64,000 nucleotides of DNA from Fodinisporobacter ferrooxydans. GTDB taxonomy: Bacteria > Bacillota > Bacilli > Tumebacillales > MYW30-H2. Location of the stretch: positions 859,536-923,535 of the forward strand of contig NZ_CP089291.1 in assembly GCF_022818495.1 (NCBI RefSeq), given 5' to 3'. Shown piece by piece: positions 17,757-26,415 of this stretch; within the stretch, counting starts at the first letter, position 1, and the number at the start of each line of letters is the position of its first letter. The notes below the pieces were generated by a model. The model made no database searches, was not told the DNA's origin, and was given only the letters and a program-made list of their open reading frames with translations. The translations under genes and the position numbers were made by a program.

Positions 17757-18704
17757 GTGATCGATCATGATCGGTTGTTCAAAGAGCTGATTCAGACGTT
17801 TTTTGAAGAATTTATTCTGCTATTTTTTCCTCAGGCGTTCGAAGAAATTGACTTTCAACATCTAACCTTTTTATCAGAAGAAGTGTTCACGGATATAACA
17901 GCAGGAGAAAAGCGACGAGTCGATCTACTTGTAGAAACGAAACTCAAAGGAGAAGAGGGACTCGTCATTGTGCATATCGAGCCCCAATCCTATGTACAGC
18001 CTGCTTTTCCTGAGCGTATGTTTATCTATTTTAGTCGATTGTATGAGAAGTATCGTCGCAGGATCTTGCCGATTGCCGTTTTCAGTTATGAAACAACAAG
18101 AGATGAGCCGAGTGAATTTAACTTAGGATTTTCATTTTTGGATGTACTGCGTTTTCAATTTTTTACAGTGGAGTTGCAAAAACAAAACTGGCGAGAATAT
18201 GTAAAACAAGACAACCCCATCGCAGCAGCCTTATTAAGCAAGATGGGATACACAAAAGAAGAACGGGTGCAAGTAAAAAAGGAATTTTTACGGATGGTCA
18301 TCCGTATGCAATTGGATCCTGCCCGACAGAAGCTCATTGCCGGCTTTTTTGATACGTATCTCGCATGGACAGAGCTGGAAGAACAAGAGCTGCAAAAAGA
18401 ACTCAAAAAATTAGACTCTGCAGAGGAGGCACGCGTAATGGAGTTAAAAACTTTTTGGGAAAAGCAAGCAGAAATGAAGGGAAGAATGGAAGGGATCTTG
18501 GAAGGAAAACAACTGGGAATCCTTGAAGGAAAACAAAAAGGAAAACAAGAAGGAAAACAGGAAGGAAGACAAGAAGGAAAGCTGGAAGCAAAATGGGAAA
18601 TCGCGATCAATCTCCTGTCGATGGGAATTGATCCGGAAGTGGTCATGAAATCTACCGGTTTATCAAAGGATGAAATTGAAAAATTGCGTTCCAAGCTTCA
18701 TTAA
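17757..18704 (+). CDS. Rpn-like (PD-(D/E)XK) recombination-promoting nuclease
   Basis: A 315-residue protein of the Rpn or DUF4351-like PD-(D/E)XK nuclease group, often labelled putative transposase. A GTG start follows GGAGG. The N-terminal domain has HDRLFKELIQTFFEEF, then EKRRVDLLVETKL and LVIVHIEPQS, which supply the Asp and the E-x-Q-type catalytic residues. The C-terminal third carries GKQEGKQEGRQEGKLE-type charged repeats and ends with a small helical tail, GIDPEVVMKSTGLSKDEI. Rpn proteins of enteric bacteria are DNA endonucleases that stimulate RecA-independent recombination. The tail reappears as a remnant at 20264-20353. Confidence 0.8.
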   Translation: MIDHDRLFKELIQTFFEEFILLFFPQAFEEIDFQHLTFLSEEVFTDITAGEKRRVDLLVETKLKGEEGLVIVHIEPQSYVQPAFPERMFIYFSRLYEKYRRRILPIAVFSYETTRDEPSEFNLGFSFLDVLRFQFFTVELQKQNWREYVKQDNPIAAALLSKMGYTKEERVQVKKEFLRMVIRMQLDPARQKLIAGFFDTYLAWTELEEQELQKELKKLDSAEEARVMELKTFWEKQAEMKGRMEGILEGKQLGILEGKQKGKQEGKQEGRQEGKLEAKWEIAINLLSMGIDPEVVMKSTGLSKDEIEKLRSKLH

Positions 18705-18751
18705 TCAGTGCATTGACGAATATAATTCATCGCAGATGGTAAAACATGTTA

Positions 18752-18788
18752 AAACTCTCCCGTCATGTTCAATCAAATGGGAGAGTTT
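18752..18788 (+). terminator. Hairpin terminator after rpn
   Basis: A perfect 10-bp stem, AAACTCTCCC with GGGAGAGTTT, lies 47 bp after the rpn stop. The T-tract is short (arm end TTT then CGTTATTTCG). Related hairpins occur at 20393, 22820 and 32659. Confidence 0.7.
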
Positions 18789-18803
18789 CGTTATTTCGAA
18801 AGC

Positions 18804-18870
18804 TCATACTCATACTTTTCCACTTCAAAGAACACATAATGAACCGTACTCCTACAAATCCTTAAGATCC
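18804..18870. repeat. Second copy of the rpn-upstream repeat
   Basis: Divergent direct copy of 17485-17548, sharing CTCATACTTTTC, AATGAACCGTAC, ACAAATCCTT and AGATCC in order. It places the SGNH hydrolase gene where a second rpn gene would be expected. Confidence 0.6.
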
Positions 18871-18962
18871 ATTATTCGATTCAAAATACGGGTACAGTTA
18901 TTGATATTTGAATGTTTTCTTCCTTCCATGAACCGCCGTTACAAAGAGGAGTGTGTTAGAAC

Positions 18963-20279
18963 GTGGCATTTATCAAAAAAGCAGCAACATGTGCGGTTAT
19001 CCTGTCGCTGGCATGTTCTCAGGCGGCCGCTTTTGCTGATACATCAACAGCATCAACAGCATCAACAGCATCAACAGCATCAACAGCATCAACAGCATCA
19101 ACTGCAGCAGTGGAGGCAGCTTCCATTTTTACACCAACTCAAAAGGAACAAGTCCATCCATTGCTCGTCGCACTTGGCGATTCGATCCCCTACGGATTCA
19201 ATCTCGGAAACAACCAAGCGCCTTCCCCATTGGCATATCCGTATCTGATCGGCCAGAGGGAGCATGCCTCCGTCGAGGATCTTGCCGTTCCCGGCTCTAC
19301 CTCAACCGATCTATTACATGCATTAACAAGTGATACATACAAACAAGCATTGGCGCATGCATCTATAGTGACAGTCGATATCGGCAGCAATGATCTCTTG
19401 TCGCTGGCTGAACATTTCGGCTTGCTGAAAACACCGGATGCACAAATAACGCCAGACCAACTGCAGCAATTCAAAGGAGCTATTCAGCAGTTCGGAAAAA
19501 ACCTGCCGATCATCCTGCAACTGGTTCACAAACAGGCTCCGAATGCGCAAATTCTTCTATACAATTTGTACGACCCATTTGACGCTTCTGCCGCAGCACT
19601 GCATGCATTGGCTGAACAAATGGAAGGGACAGAAAACCAAATCATCGCAGGTGTTGCAACATCCATGCAGTTGCCGGTTATAGATGCGTACAAAGCGTTT
19701 GACGGAAAGCAATTGGGATATGTACGCCCGAATGATGTGCATCCGACTGCAGAGGGGCAGCAGGTATTGGCGAGTCTCACCATTAATTTTTTGGAGAATC
19801 CGGCCAGACTTGTCGCTCGCGCCAGGTTTGCTGCGATGGTCATCCGCGCACTGGGAATCCAGCCAGACACGGCAGGAACATTGCCGTTTACCGATGTAAA
19901 AACAGGCGACTGGTTTGCGGGAAGTGTAAATGCTGCCGTAAAAGCAGGTATTGTAAGCGGCTATCCGGACGGGACTTTCCGGCCCAATCAAGAGATGACA
20001 AGGGAAGAAATGCTGCAAATGATCATCAATGCAATGAAGGCAAACGGCCGCTATCACGCCACCCTGTCACAACAAGAAATCGCTTCGATCCTGTCACCCT
20101 ATACGGATGCCAATCAAGTACAGCCATGGGCGAAAGAAGCGGAAGCAATCGCCGTTCAAGCAGGCATCACAGTCGGCACAGGCCCGCATACACTTGCACC
20201 CGCAGCGGATGCCGACCGTGGACAGGCTGTTTCGTTTCTGCATCGGATGATGCAGAAGTTGGGGGTGATCCGGAAGTGA
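18963..20279 (+). CDS. Secreted SGNH/GDSL hydrolase with SLH domains
   Basis: A 438-residue exported esterase-like enzyme with a GTG start and GAGGAG upstream. The signal peptide ends about AAAFA, followed by a low-complexity linker of seven Thr-Ala-Ser units encoded by 9-bp DNA repeats. The SGNH domain has block I GDSIPYG with the nucleophile Ser near residue 73, block III IGSNDLL, and block V DVHPTAEGQ with the catalytic Asp-His. From about residue 285 there are SLH modules (FTDVKTGDWFAGSVNAAV, then YTDANQVQPWAKEAEAIA), anchoring it to pyruvylated wall polysaccharide. Likely acts on acyl or acetyl esters at the cell surface. The last codons (KLGVIRK) lie in sequence derived from the rpn tail, read in another frame. 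Confidence 0.85.
   Translation: MAFIKKAATCAVILSLACSQAAAFADTSTASTASTASTASTASTASTAAVEAASIFTPTQKEQVHPLLVALGDSIPYGFNLGNNQAPSPLAYPYLIGQREHASVEDLAVPGSTSTDLLHALTSDTYKQALAHASIVTVDIGSNDLLSLAEHFGLLKTPDAQITPDQLQQFKGAIQQFGKNLPIILQLVHKQAPNAQILLYNLYDPFDASAAALHALAEQMEGTENQIIAGVATSMQLPVIDAYKAFDGKQLGYVRPNDVHPTAEGQQVLASLTINFLENPARLVARARFAAMVIRALGIQPDTAGTLPFTDVKTGDWFAGSVNAAVKAGIVSGYPDGTFRPNQEMTREEMLQMIINAMKANGRYHATLSQQEIASILSPYTDANQVQPWAKEAEAIAVQAGITVGTGPHTLAPAADADRGQAVSFLHRMMQKLGVIRK
19041..19101. repeat. 9-bp tandem repeat encoding Thr-Ala-Ser units
   Basis: About seven head-to-tail copies of a 9-bp unit (ACAGCATCA phase). Because the unit is a multiple of three, slippage would change linker length without shifting frame. 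Confidence 0.85.
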
Positions 20280-20353
20280 TCATGCAGTCTACCGGTTTGT
20301 CAAAGGGTGAAATTGAAAAATTGCGTTCCATGCTGCATTCATCATTGCATTGA
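20264..20353 (+). pseudogene. Remnant of an rpn 3' end
   Basis: Reading in the frame +1 from the SGNH gene gives GDPEVIMQSTGLSKGEIEKL and ends RSMLHSSLH, almost identical to the tail of the rpn gene at 18620-18704. No start or nuclease domain precedes it, because the SGNH gene occupies that space. The DNA similarity continues past the stop into a terminator hairpin. Confidence 0.8.
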
Positions 20354-20392
20354 CGAATGAAATCTATCGTATATGTAAACATACGTTAAATG

Positions 20393-20425
20393 CCTCCCGT
20401 CTTATCGATACGGATGGGAGGTTTT
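20393..20425 (+). terminator. Terminator after the rpn remnant / SGNH gene
   Basis: CCTCCC pairs with GGGAGG around a 17-nt loop and is followed by TTTTCAC. It is the copy of the rpn terminator and probably now terminates the SGNH gene. Confidence 0.75.
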
Positions 20426-20481
20426 CACTTGCTGCTTATCCTGTCCAAACTCACATTATGAACATTGAGAATCAATCGTAT

Positions 20482-21240
20482 TCACAATGTTGACAGTTGC
20501 CGAAAAGCAACGCTAAAAAACTTCCTGCAGTTCCTATCAACTTTTTGAGGGTCAATATGCTGAAGCATGACTGCCCCGTGCACTCTTTTGCTATATTCCA
20601 ACTTTGTATTGCATTCTTTCATTACATTTATAAACTGTTTCATAAATAAAGGGTTCTCAAACACCTCTTCAATCTTTGCACTTAATTTTGTACTACAAGA
20701 ACCATTCACATGATGTCCACCAAATGATTCTATGTTTGTCCATGGATATGAACCAAAACTAGTTATGAATTTTCGCTTTAATTGAAAGGCAAACGTTCCA
20801 GGATACTGTTCTTCGAAACTATTTGTCCAGTCACTTAAAAACCATGCTTCAACTTCAGGCGAGGCGAGCAATGCATAAAAAGGTACATCCCAACCTACGA
20901 CACATTGGACTTCTTTAGCCAAACCAGATACCCAGGAATGAAAATCTTCAACCGTACTAAATCGACAATCCGCGTCATCAATCAGTAAAATCCCATCATA
21001 AGAATCTTTAAGCTTAAATGCGGGATTTTTTAGCCGATCAAGCATTTCATGGACAAGCCGTTGACCCGTAACTCCCCGGTGTATTCGAGATGGTTGAACT
21101 GTTGTAATTTTGGGTCCTGGTTTATCTACACTGGGAAAATCACGTTTCCAAATAATATTCGGATTTATTTTGTGTAAAAATGAAACAATTCCGGCAGTTT
21201 CGGTATATCCTCCTGTACAAAAGTAACGAATGGTTTTCAC
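20482..21240 (-). CDS. DUF4276-like TOPRIM protein partnered with an ATPase
   Basis: A protein of about 252 residues. I favour the GTG at 21240, which overlaps the TGA of the upstream ATPase gene by 4 nt; a TTG one codon earlier is also possible. Its motifs resemble DUF4276 or similar TOPRIM-like nucleases: FCTGGYTET near the start supplies a Glu, LIDDADC near residue 90 supplies the D-x-D pair, and PEVEAWFLSDW near 130 matches the family E-AWFL signature. ATPase-TOPRIM pairs with this layout occur in phage-defence modules such as PARIS, AbiL and RloAB. Here it would be the effector nuclease. Neither catalytic activity nor the exact system type is proven. Confidence 0.65.
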   Translation of the reverse strand: MKTIRYFCTGGYTETAGIVSFLHKINPNIIWKRDFPSVDKPGPKITTVQPSRIHRGVTGQRLVHEMLDRLKNPAFKLKDSYDGILLIDDADCRFSTVEDFHSWVSGLAKEVQCVVGWDVPFYALLASPEVEAWFLSDWTNSFEEQYPGTFAFQLKRKFITSFGSYPWTNIESFGGHHVNGSCSTKLSAKIEEVFENPLFMKQFINVMKECNTKLEYSKRVHGAVMLQHIDPQKVDRNCRKFFSVAFRQLSTL

Positions 21241-22505
21241 CAAGGCCACGCTCCTAATTCTGGCTGTCCAACTCTATACATATCCCCTAATTGCCAACCT
21301 TGTTCATATAAAGAGCGTACAGTTTCCGGAGATACCAATTTTAAAGTTTGATCTTCATCTAAATTAAAAGCGTATAAGTTAAGTTTGTCCTCCATAAATA
21401 AGTCGGTTAAACCATCAAGTAAATCGGGAGAATGTGTACTGACAAAGATTTGCTTTGGCATATTAGAACGGATAATCCAATTGGAAATTACTCTTAGCCA
21501 AGCAGGATGGAGATTTAACTCAGGTTCATCCAAACTCAATAATGTCATTCGTTCCGGTGACCAAAGGAGTAAAGCTATTATCATTCCCTTTATGGTACCA
21601 TCAGACATCTCCGAAAGATGATACCATTGTTTGGAAATTTGTAATTGAAGAAAACTTTTATTATCTTCCATATTAATGATACGCATCTGAGAAAGATTAG
21701 GAATGATTTCTTGGATTATTTTGGTATACTGAACCAAAAATCCCTCATGTTTCTCCTCGATAAATCTTAATACATTAACATAATTATCAGCATCTTTTGA
21801 CAAGTATTTCAAAGACAATTGAACACCAACCGGTTGACGAACCTTTTTCAAATTGATTTCCGTACTAGAATAAGCATAAAAACCCTGAAAAAATTTCCGA
21901 ACTGTTTCAAGTGCCGATTTAAAAACCGGATACGTAGATATTCGAAATTCTTCATGATCCAATAATGTATCCATTTGATTAAATATTGTTTCTTGACAGT
22001 TTACTTGAATTCGTACCCGTTTTGTTTGTTTGTTGCCTCTTGCTTTTCCAGAAAACCAACCTAACCCTAACTGTTCATTATGACATTGAAAATATTCATA
22101 TGGGCGATCTTTAGATTCAATTGGTTTGGTGTTGCTTAGTTTTTCAAGTGAAATATTATAGCCTTCGGGGGGTTTGCTTGTTACAGGCACATGAAAATTG
22201 AGCTCATACTTTAACTCTGGAAGTTCATTTACACCCTCAATAACCCAGCTCATTTTTACTTCGTTCGGTTTAGTCTCACGCCGATCTAAAACATCATCCC
22301 AGCCCCGTTTCAATAGCTCTCTAAGGAAAATACTTGATGTGCCATCGATTTCTTTACTTAATATCAAACTCGACAAAAAACTAAGAGCATCGATTAGATT
22401 ACTTTTACCGGAATTGTTGGGCCCAATAAGTACATTTATTCTTTTCAACTGCAATTCGTCAATATTTAAATTTCGATAACGACACACCGAGAATGATTTA
22501 AGCAT
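21237..22505 (-). CDS. AAA family (SMC/RecF-like) ATPase of a two-gene defence module
   Basis: A 422-residue ABC-type ATPase. The ATG at 22505 (MLKSFSVCRYRNL) is preferred because AAAGGAG precedes it; the longer frame would add 11 residues. Walker A is GPNNSGKSNL near residue 32. The C-terminal third has the signature-like LSEMSDGTIKGM, Walker B region MTLLSLDEPELNLHP and switch STHSPDLLDGL, as in AAA_15/AAA_21 proteins. There is no own TOPRIM domain, which is instead supplied by the downstream overlapping gene. It probably senses infection or DNA state and controls the partner nuclease. Both genes look intact, unlike the neighbouring Gabija-like pair. Confidence 0.8.
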   Translation of the reverse strand: MLKSFSVCRYRNLNIDELQLKRINVLIGPNNSGKSNLIDALSFLSSLILSKEIDGTSSIFLRELLKRGWDDVLDRRETKPNEVKMSWVIEGVNELPELKYELNFHVPVTSKPPEGYNISLEKLSNTKPIESKDRPYEYFQCHNEQLGLGWFSGKARGNKQTKRVRIQVNCQETIFNQMDTLLDHEEFRISTYPVFKSALETVRKFFQGFYAYSSTEINLKKVRQPVGVQLSLKYLSKDADNYVNVLRFIEEKHEGFLVQYTKIIQEIIPNLSQMRIINMEDNKSFLQLQISKQWYHLSEMSDGTIKGMIIALLLWSPERMTLLSLDEPELNLHPAWLRVISNWIIRSNMPKQIFVSTHSPDLLDGLTDLFMEDKLNLYAFNLDEDQTLKLVSPETVRSLYEQGWQLGDMYRVGQPELGAWPW

Positions 22506-22819
22506 AAGCGCTCGGACTCCTTTAATTTTATAAAGCAATATTTAATTTTATAAAGTAATATTCAGTATTTGCAATTTAAAATTCCATTAAACGATACGAA
22601 AACTTTATCAAAACTTTCAAAATAAGTTTAACATAAAAAGCAATTCCAACCTAGTTTATCCAGTATATCTACAGAACCAAAACGTCAAAATGATAACGGA
22701 ATTGCCTGTCTGAATTGATGAGGAATCGTTAATTGAAAAAGTATGATAAAAAAATACAAATCCAGAATTTCCACGTAACAACAGCAACTACAAACTAAGC
22801 AAATCATGCATAAATTTCA
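22506..22819. other. AT-rich gap upstream of the ATPase gene, no gene seen
   Basis: No credible coding sequence. It begins with two near copies of AATTTTATAAAGYAATATT (about 22523-22562) just upstream of the ATPase start. These could be part of its promoter or operator. The rest is featureless AT-rich sequence. Confidence 0.5.
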
Positions 22820-22858
22820 AAAACCCCCCATTGCACCAATACGAGTGGGAGGTTTTTA
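22820..22858. terminator. Bidirectional hairpin terminator, rpn-type
   Basis: AAAACCCCCCA faces TGGGAGGTTTTT around a 14-nt loop, with A-rich and T-rich flanks for both strands. The sequence after it (TTTGCTGCTCATCTTGCCC) resembles the sequence after the hairpins at 20393 and 32659, so it may mark another lost rpn-type gene. Confidence 0.6.
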
Positions 22859-22911
22859 TTTGCAATTCATTTGCTGCTCATCTTGCCCGCGCTGAATCTA
22901 TCTGGGTACAA

Positions 22912-23158
22912 ACCATCAATACGCGATCCGATTGACAAACCCCTTGATAAAGGTCAGAAAGAAAATCTTCAAATCAAACACAAAGCTCCAATTCTCAATA
23001 TAAAACAAATCGCACTTGATCCGCTCTTCAATGGACGTATCGCCGCGCCAGCCGTTGATCTGCGCCCAACCGGTGATGCCGGGGCGCACCCGATGCTTGA
23101 TCATGTATTTGGGCACGGTATCTTTGAATTGATCCACAAAATACGGACGCTCGGGCCG
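22912..23158 (-). pseudogene. Duplicated 3' fragment of the glycan-priming transferase gene
   Basis: This 247-bp block is identical to 33703-33949 except for one visible base (GCGATCC against GCGTTCC). Translated on the minus strand it gives the last ~75 residues of the sugar-phosphate transferase (PGITGWAQINGWRGD to the end). It has no start and no upstream domain. Both copies have the same orientation, so they form a 10.8-kb-spaced direct repeat that brackets the defence and rfb region. Confidence 0.92.
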
Positions 23159-23167
23159 TAGTCGATG

Positions 23168-24313
23168 CTATACGTGGTGGGATGTAGTTAATAACGCTCC
23201 CTCGTCGTCAATCAAATCCATCTCCCTGATAAACTGGGAAGGTTCGTGTGTTTTCAAACCGAAGCGAGTTTGCTTTAATTTTGTATAGCTTATGAACAAG
23301 TTTCTTTTCGTTCGTGTTATGGCTACAAAGCAGTTACGCCGCTCTTCTTCCAATTGCCTTCCATCTTTTACTGCCCGGTAATCTGGGAAAATACCCTGGT
23401 TTAACGAAACGAGGAAAACATAATCATATTCTAGGCCCTTTGCAGCATGTCCTGTTAGTAAAGATACACCTATCTGTTTCGAGTTTGCTTTAGGCGAAAG
23501 AGCAAGATACCCAAGAAAATCTCCCAAGTTCCGTTCCTCATCTTCCCTCTCCCGTTTATAATTCGCAAGAATACTTTTTAACTGCTTAAAATCATCGAAG
23601 ATCAATCGATTCTCATCTGTTTCTTCATCCAACGCTATCCCTGATATCTCTTGCAAAATACGTTCCATATAAAACTCAAATCTCACCTTGTTGTTAATGA
23701 ATTGTCCAAGAATTCTCGCCAAGTTTGGTTTTTTGTCTCCCAGCATACGAATAAAACTCATACATAATGTTCCATTACCTGAATTCAAAATTACTTCCTC
23801 TACATCAATCCCCAACAAATCACAAACGAGATTGAGATGAAGCTTATCTTGTTCATTAAATACAGCTTGCAAAAGGTAAGTTAGCACCTTCACTTCCCGT
23901 GAGGCAAACCTCTCATCTGTTGCCGCCTGATGGAAGGGAATTCCCAATGCAACAAGATACTCAGCAAACGGCTGTAATACAAATCGATTTCTGGCAATGA
24001 TGCATGTTTCCTCAAATGCGTCAAGCTCTTGAATCTTTGCTACAATCTTATTAACTTCTTCCTCTGGGGTTTCGAATGCATCAAGAAAAATTGCTTGCCC
24101 AGAACTGAGTTTGTTTGCATTTAAATCCCTTTTGTCTGCAAGTCGATGCAAATTTAAGCGAATTAAACGATTTGCCGCGTTCAACACTTCTTGTGGGCAA
24201 CGGTAATTCTCAAACATTTGAAGAATCTTGGCATTTTGTTTTTGAACAAATTGCAACAAATATTCAAACCTTGCATCATTCCACTCATAAATAAGTTGAT
24301 CCTCATCGGCTAC
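23168..24313 (-). pseudogene. C-terminal part of a UvrD-like helicase (GajB-like), cut by a transposon
   Basis: Begins in frame at the transposon border with V-A-DEDQLIYEWNDARF, the motif III region of UvrD helicases, and runs through FENYRCPQEVLNAANR, GHAAKGLEYDYVFL (motif V) and EEERRNCFVAITRTK (motif VI). Joined to 27883-28677 through the shared VA codons it makes a 644-residue helicase without frameshift. It ends close to the duplicated transferase fragment, so its extreme C-terminus may have been altered. The piece alone lacks Walker A and cannot work as a helicase. Confidence 0.88.
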
Positions 24314-24437
24314 TGTGAATGAGCACTTTGTTTCCGCAGGAAACAAGTGCTCATTTGCACATTGGAACAGATTACCGCTATTTTAATGCCGCCTCAATTT
24401 GCTAAACTTTTTGCAAATTATAAGGGCGGTGTTTCGA

Positions 24438-25004
24438 GTGATTATTACCCATCATTTTCCAGTTGATCTTCCCTGTTATTTTCAGCTCGGCAGGGCCAAT
24501 AATTTCCCTGTGATTGAATCTTGCCCGATTTGTAAGTCCCAACAGAAGTTAAAACGCCATGGTTTTTATAACCGCTACGCGATCGAGACCGATGCAGAAT
24601 ATCGGATTCCCATTTGCCGTTACAAATGTCCGAATCCCAAATGTAACAAAACATTCGCTATTCTTCCGGATTTTCTGCTTCCCTACTTTCAGAACACGCT
24701 CTCTTCCATCTTGCAGACCTTACAACTATTCTGGGCTTATTGTGTACTGCTATTTAGCCGCCAGTTAGTTTGTTTTTACCGGAAACGGTTGATGGCCAAA
24801 AGCAAAATCATCGAGATGTTCTTTCGTCTTGAGGGGAACAAACAGATCTTCCCAGAAGATCCCATAGAAAAAGCCATAATGCTTCTGAATATGATTGAAA
24901 CTCTCCCCAGAGTCACCTTCATTCGAAAGTGGCACAATCATTACATTAGCAGCTTTATGGCACATTCATTTTATCACGGATCACCCGTGGCCAAAACAGA
25001 ATAA
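24438..25004 (+). CDS. DUF6431-type zinc-finger protein of the transposon
   Basis: 188 residues. I favour the GTG at 24438, after AAGGGCGGTG, over an upstream TTG inside the left end. An N-terminal CPICKSQQ and a later CRYKCPNPKC form a probable four-cysteine zinc site, followed by LPDFLLPYFQ and an all-helical C-terminus. Proteins of this type accompany the DDE transposase and ATPase of such elements and presumably take part in DNA binding or target choice. The precise role is not known. Confidence 0.65.
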   Translation: MIITHHFPVDLPCYFQLGRANNFPVIESCPICKSQQKLKRHGFYNRYAIETDAEYRIPICRYKCPNPKCNKTFAILPDFLLPYFQNTLSSILQTLQLFWAYCVLLFSRQLVCFYRKRLMAKSKIIEMFFRLEGNKQIFPEDPIEKAIMLLNMIETLPRVTFIRKWHNHYISSFMAHSFYHGSPVAKTE

Positions 25005-25149
25005 TGTTTCCACATACCTTTTTCCTCGTCAGGGACCGTGTACGGGTTTTATAATGCATCGTAATGGTTAGCCGGCTAGCCTTCGAAAAGGAAGAACGAG
25101 AAAGCGCGCCAGTTCTTTCCAATTTAGACAATGGGAGGCTACTTAACCA

Positions 25150-26415
25150 ATGGATGAACAAAACCGGGAACGCGTGGCCCTTTTTCGCTATGGGATCATC
25201 GCTCCCTTGCTCAATGAACAGGTGGATCGCGCCACATATTTGGCTGAGGTGTCTGCCAAAACCCACGAAGTCCCTTACTATGGTTCCAAAGAATTTACAC
25301 CCAAGACAATCTTAGCTTGGCTAAGGCAATATCGCCGTAATGGTTTTGACGCGTTAAAGCCCCAGGCACGTTCGGATCGAGGACAATCCCGATCGTTATC
25401 CGGTGAATTACAGCTGCACTTGGTATCCCTGCGTAAAGAAAATCAAGGAATGCCAGTGACGGTGTTTTATGACCAATTGGTGCAACAAGGAGAGATTTTA
25501 CCGCAGGATGTATCTTATACCTCTATCTATCGCTTACTGAAAAAGGAGGGATTGCTGGGGAAGGGGATAGTGCGTTCGCCCGAACGAAAACGGTTTTCTC
25601 ATGATACGGTCAATATGCTCTGGCAAACCGACCTGTCAGATGGGCCATATCTTCGTACAGGCGACAAAAAAATCAAGACGTATTTAATTGCGGTGATCGA
25701 TGATTGCTCTCGCCTATGCACATTTGCGCAATTTGTCCCATCCGAGAAATTTGACGGGCTACGCACAGTCTTGAAAGAAGCTTTGCTTCGCAGAGGCATT
25801 CCCAAGATGCTGTATACCGACAACGGCAAGATCTTTCGTTCCGATACGCTGCATTTGGCTTGTGCAGAATTAGGCATACACCTCCTGCACACGCAGCCCT
25901 ATGATGCCGCTAGCAAAGGGAAAATAGAACGCCTGTTCGGAACGATTAAGACGCGTTTCTATTCGCTGTTAAAAGCAAAACCGGCTTCTTCATTGGAAGA
26001 ACTGAATGAACGGTTTTGGAAGTGGTTGGAGGAAGACTACCATCGCAAGCCACATTCTTCTCTCAATGGAAAAATGCCGCTCGAAGTGTACTTGTCCCAG
26101 ATTGATCAAGTACGGATGGTCGACGACCCTGCCAAATTAGATCCTATCTTTCTTAAACGGGAGAATCGAACTGTCAAACATGACGGAACGTTTTCGCTCA
26201 ATAACCAGCTGTATGAAGTTCCCGAGCGATTTATAGGTCAAAAGATCGAGATTCGTTACGATGAACAAGGCGTGCATATCTATGAGGACGGGAAACCAGT
26301 CGCTCGCGCTTCTGAAGTGAATTTTCATGATAATGCTCATGTAAAACGAAAACGACCCGCCATCTCCTTCGCTGATATGCAAGGGATGGACAGGAAAGGA
26401 GAAGATAGGGAATGA
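25150..26415 (+). CDS. DDE (rve-type) transposase, TniA/Mu-like
   Basis: A 421-residue integrase-core transposase. Order: N-terminal helix-turn-helix region (TPKTILAWLRQYRRNG), catalytic core with Asp in QTDLSDGPY near residue 158, Asp in LYTDNGKIF near 222 and Glu in GKIERLFGT near 258, then a Mu-transposase-like small barrel (FSLNNQLYEVPERFIG). It would cut and join the TGT/ACA ends. The stop overlaps the ATPase start by 4 nt. Appears intact. Confidence 0.9.
   Translation: MDEQNRERVALFRYGIIAPLLNEQVDRATYLAEVSAKTHEVPYYGSKEFTPKTILAWLRQYRRNGFDALKPQARSDRGQSRSLSGELQLHLVSLRKENQGMPVTVFYDQLVQQGEILPQDVSYTSIYRLLKKEGLLGKGIVRSPERKRFSHDTVNMLWQTDLSDGPYLRTGDKKIKTYLIAVIDDCSRLCTFAQFVPSEKFDGLRTVLKEALLRRGIPKMLYTDNGKIFRSDTLHLACAELGIHLLHTQPYDAASKGKIERLFGTIKTRFYSLLKAKPASSLEELNERFWKWLEEDYHRKPHSSLNGKMPLEVYLSQIDQVRMVDDPAKLDPIFLKRENRTVKHDGTFSLNNQLYEVPERFIGQKIEIRYDEQGVHIYEDGKPVARASEVNFHDNAHVKRKRPAISFADMQGMDRKGEDRE

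Noticed and set aside
19041..19101. Tandem repeats as a possible CRISPR array
   Set aside because: The 9-bp units are head to tail with no spacers and lie inside a coding frame as Thr-Ala-Ser codons.
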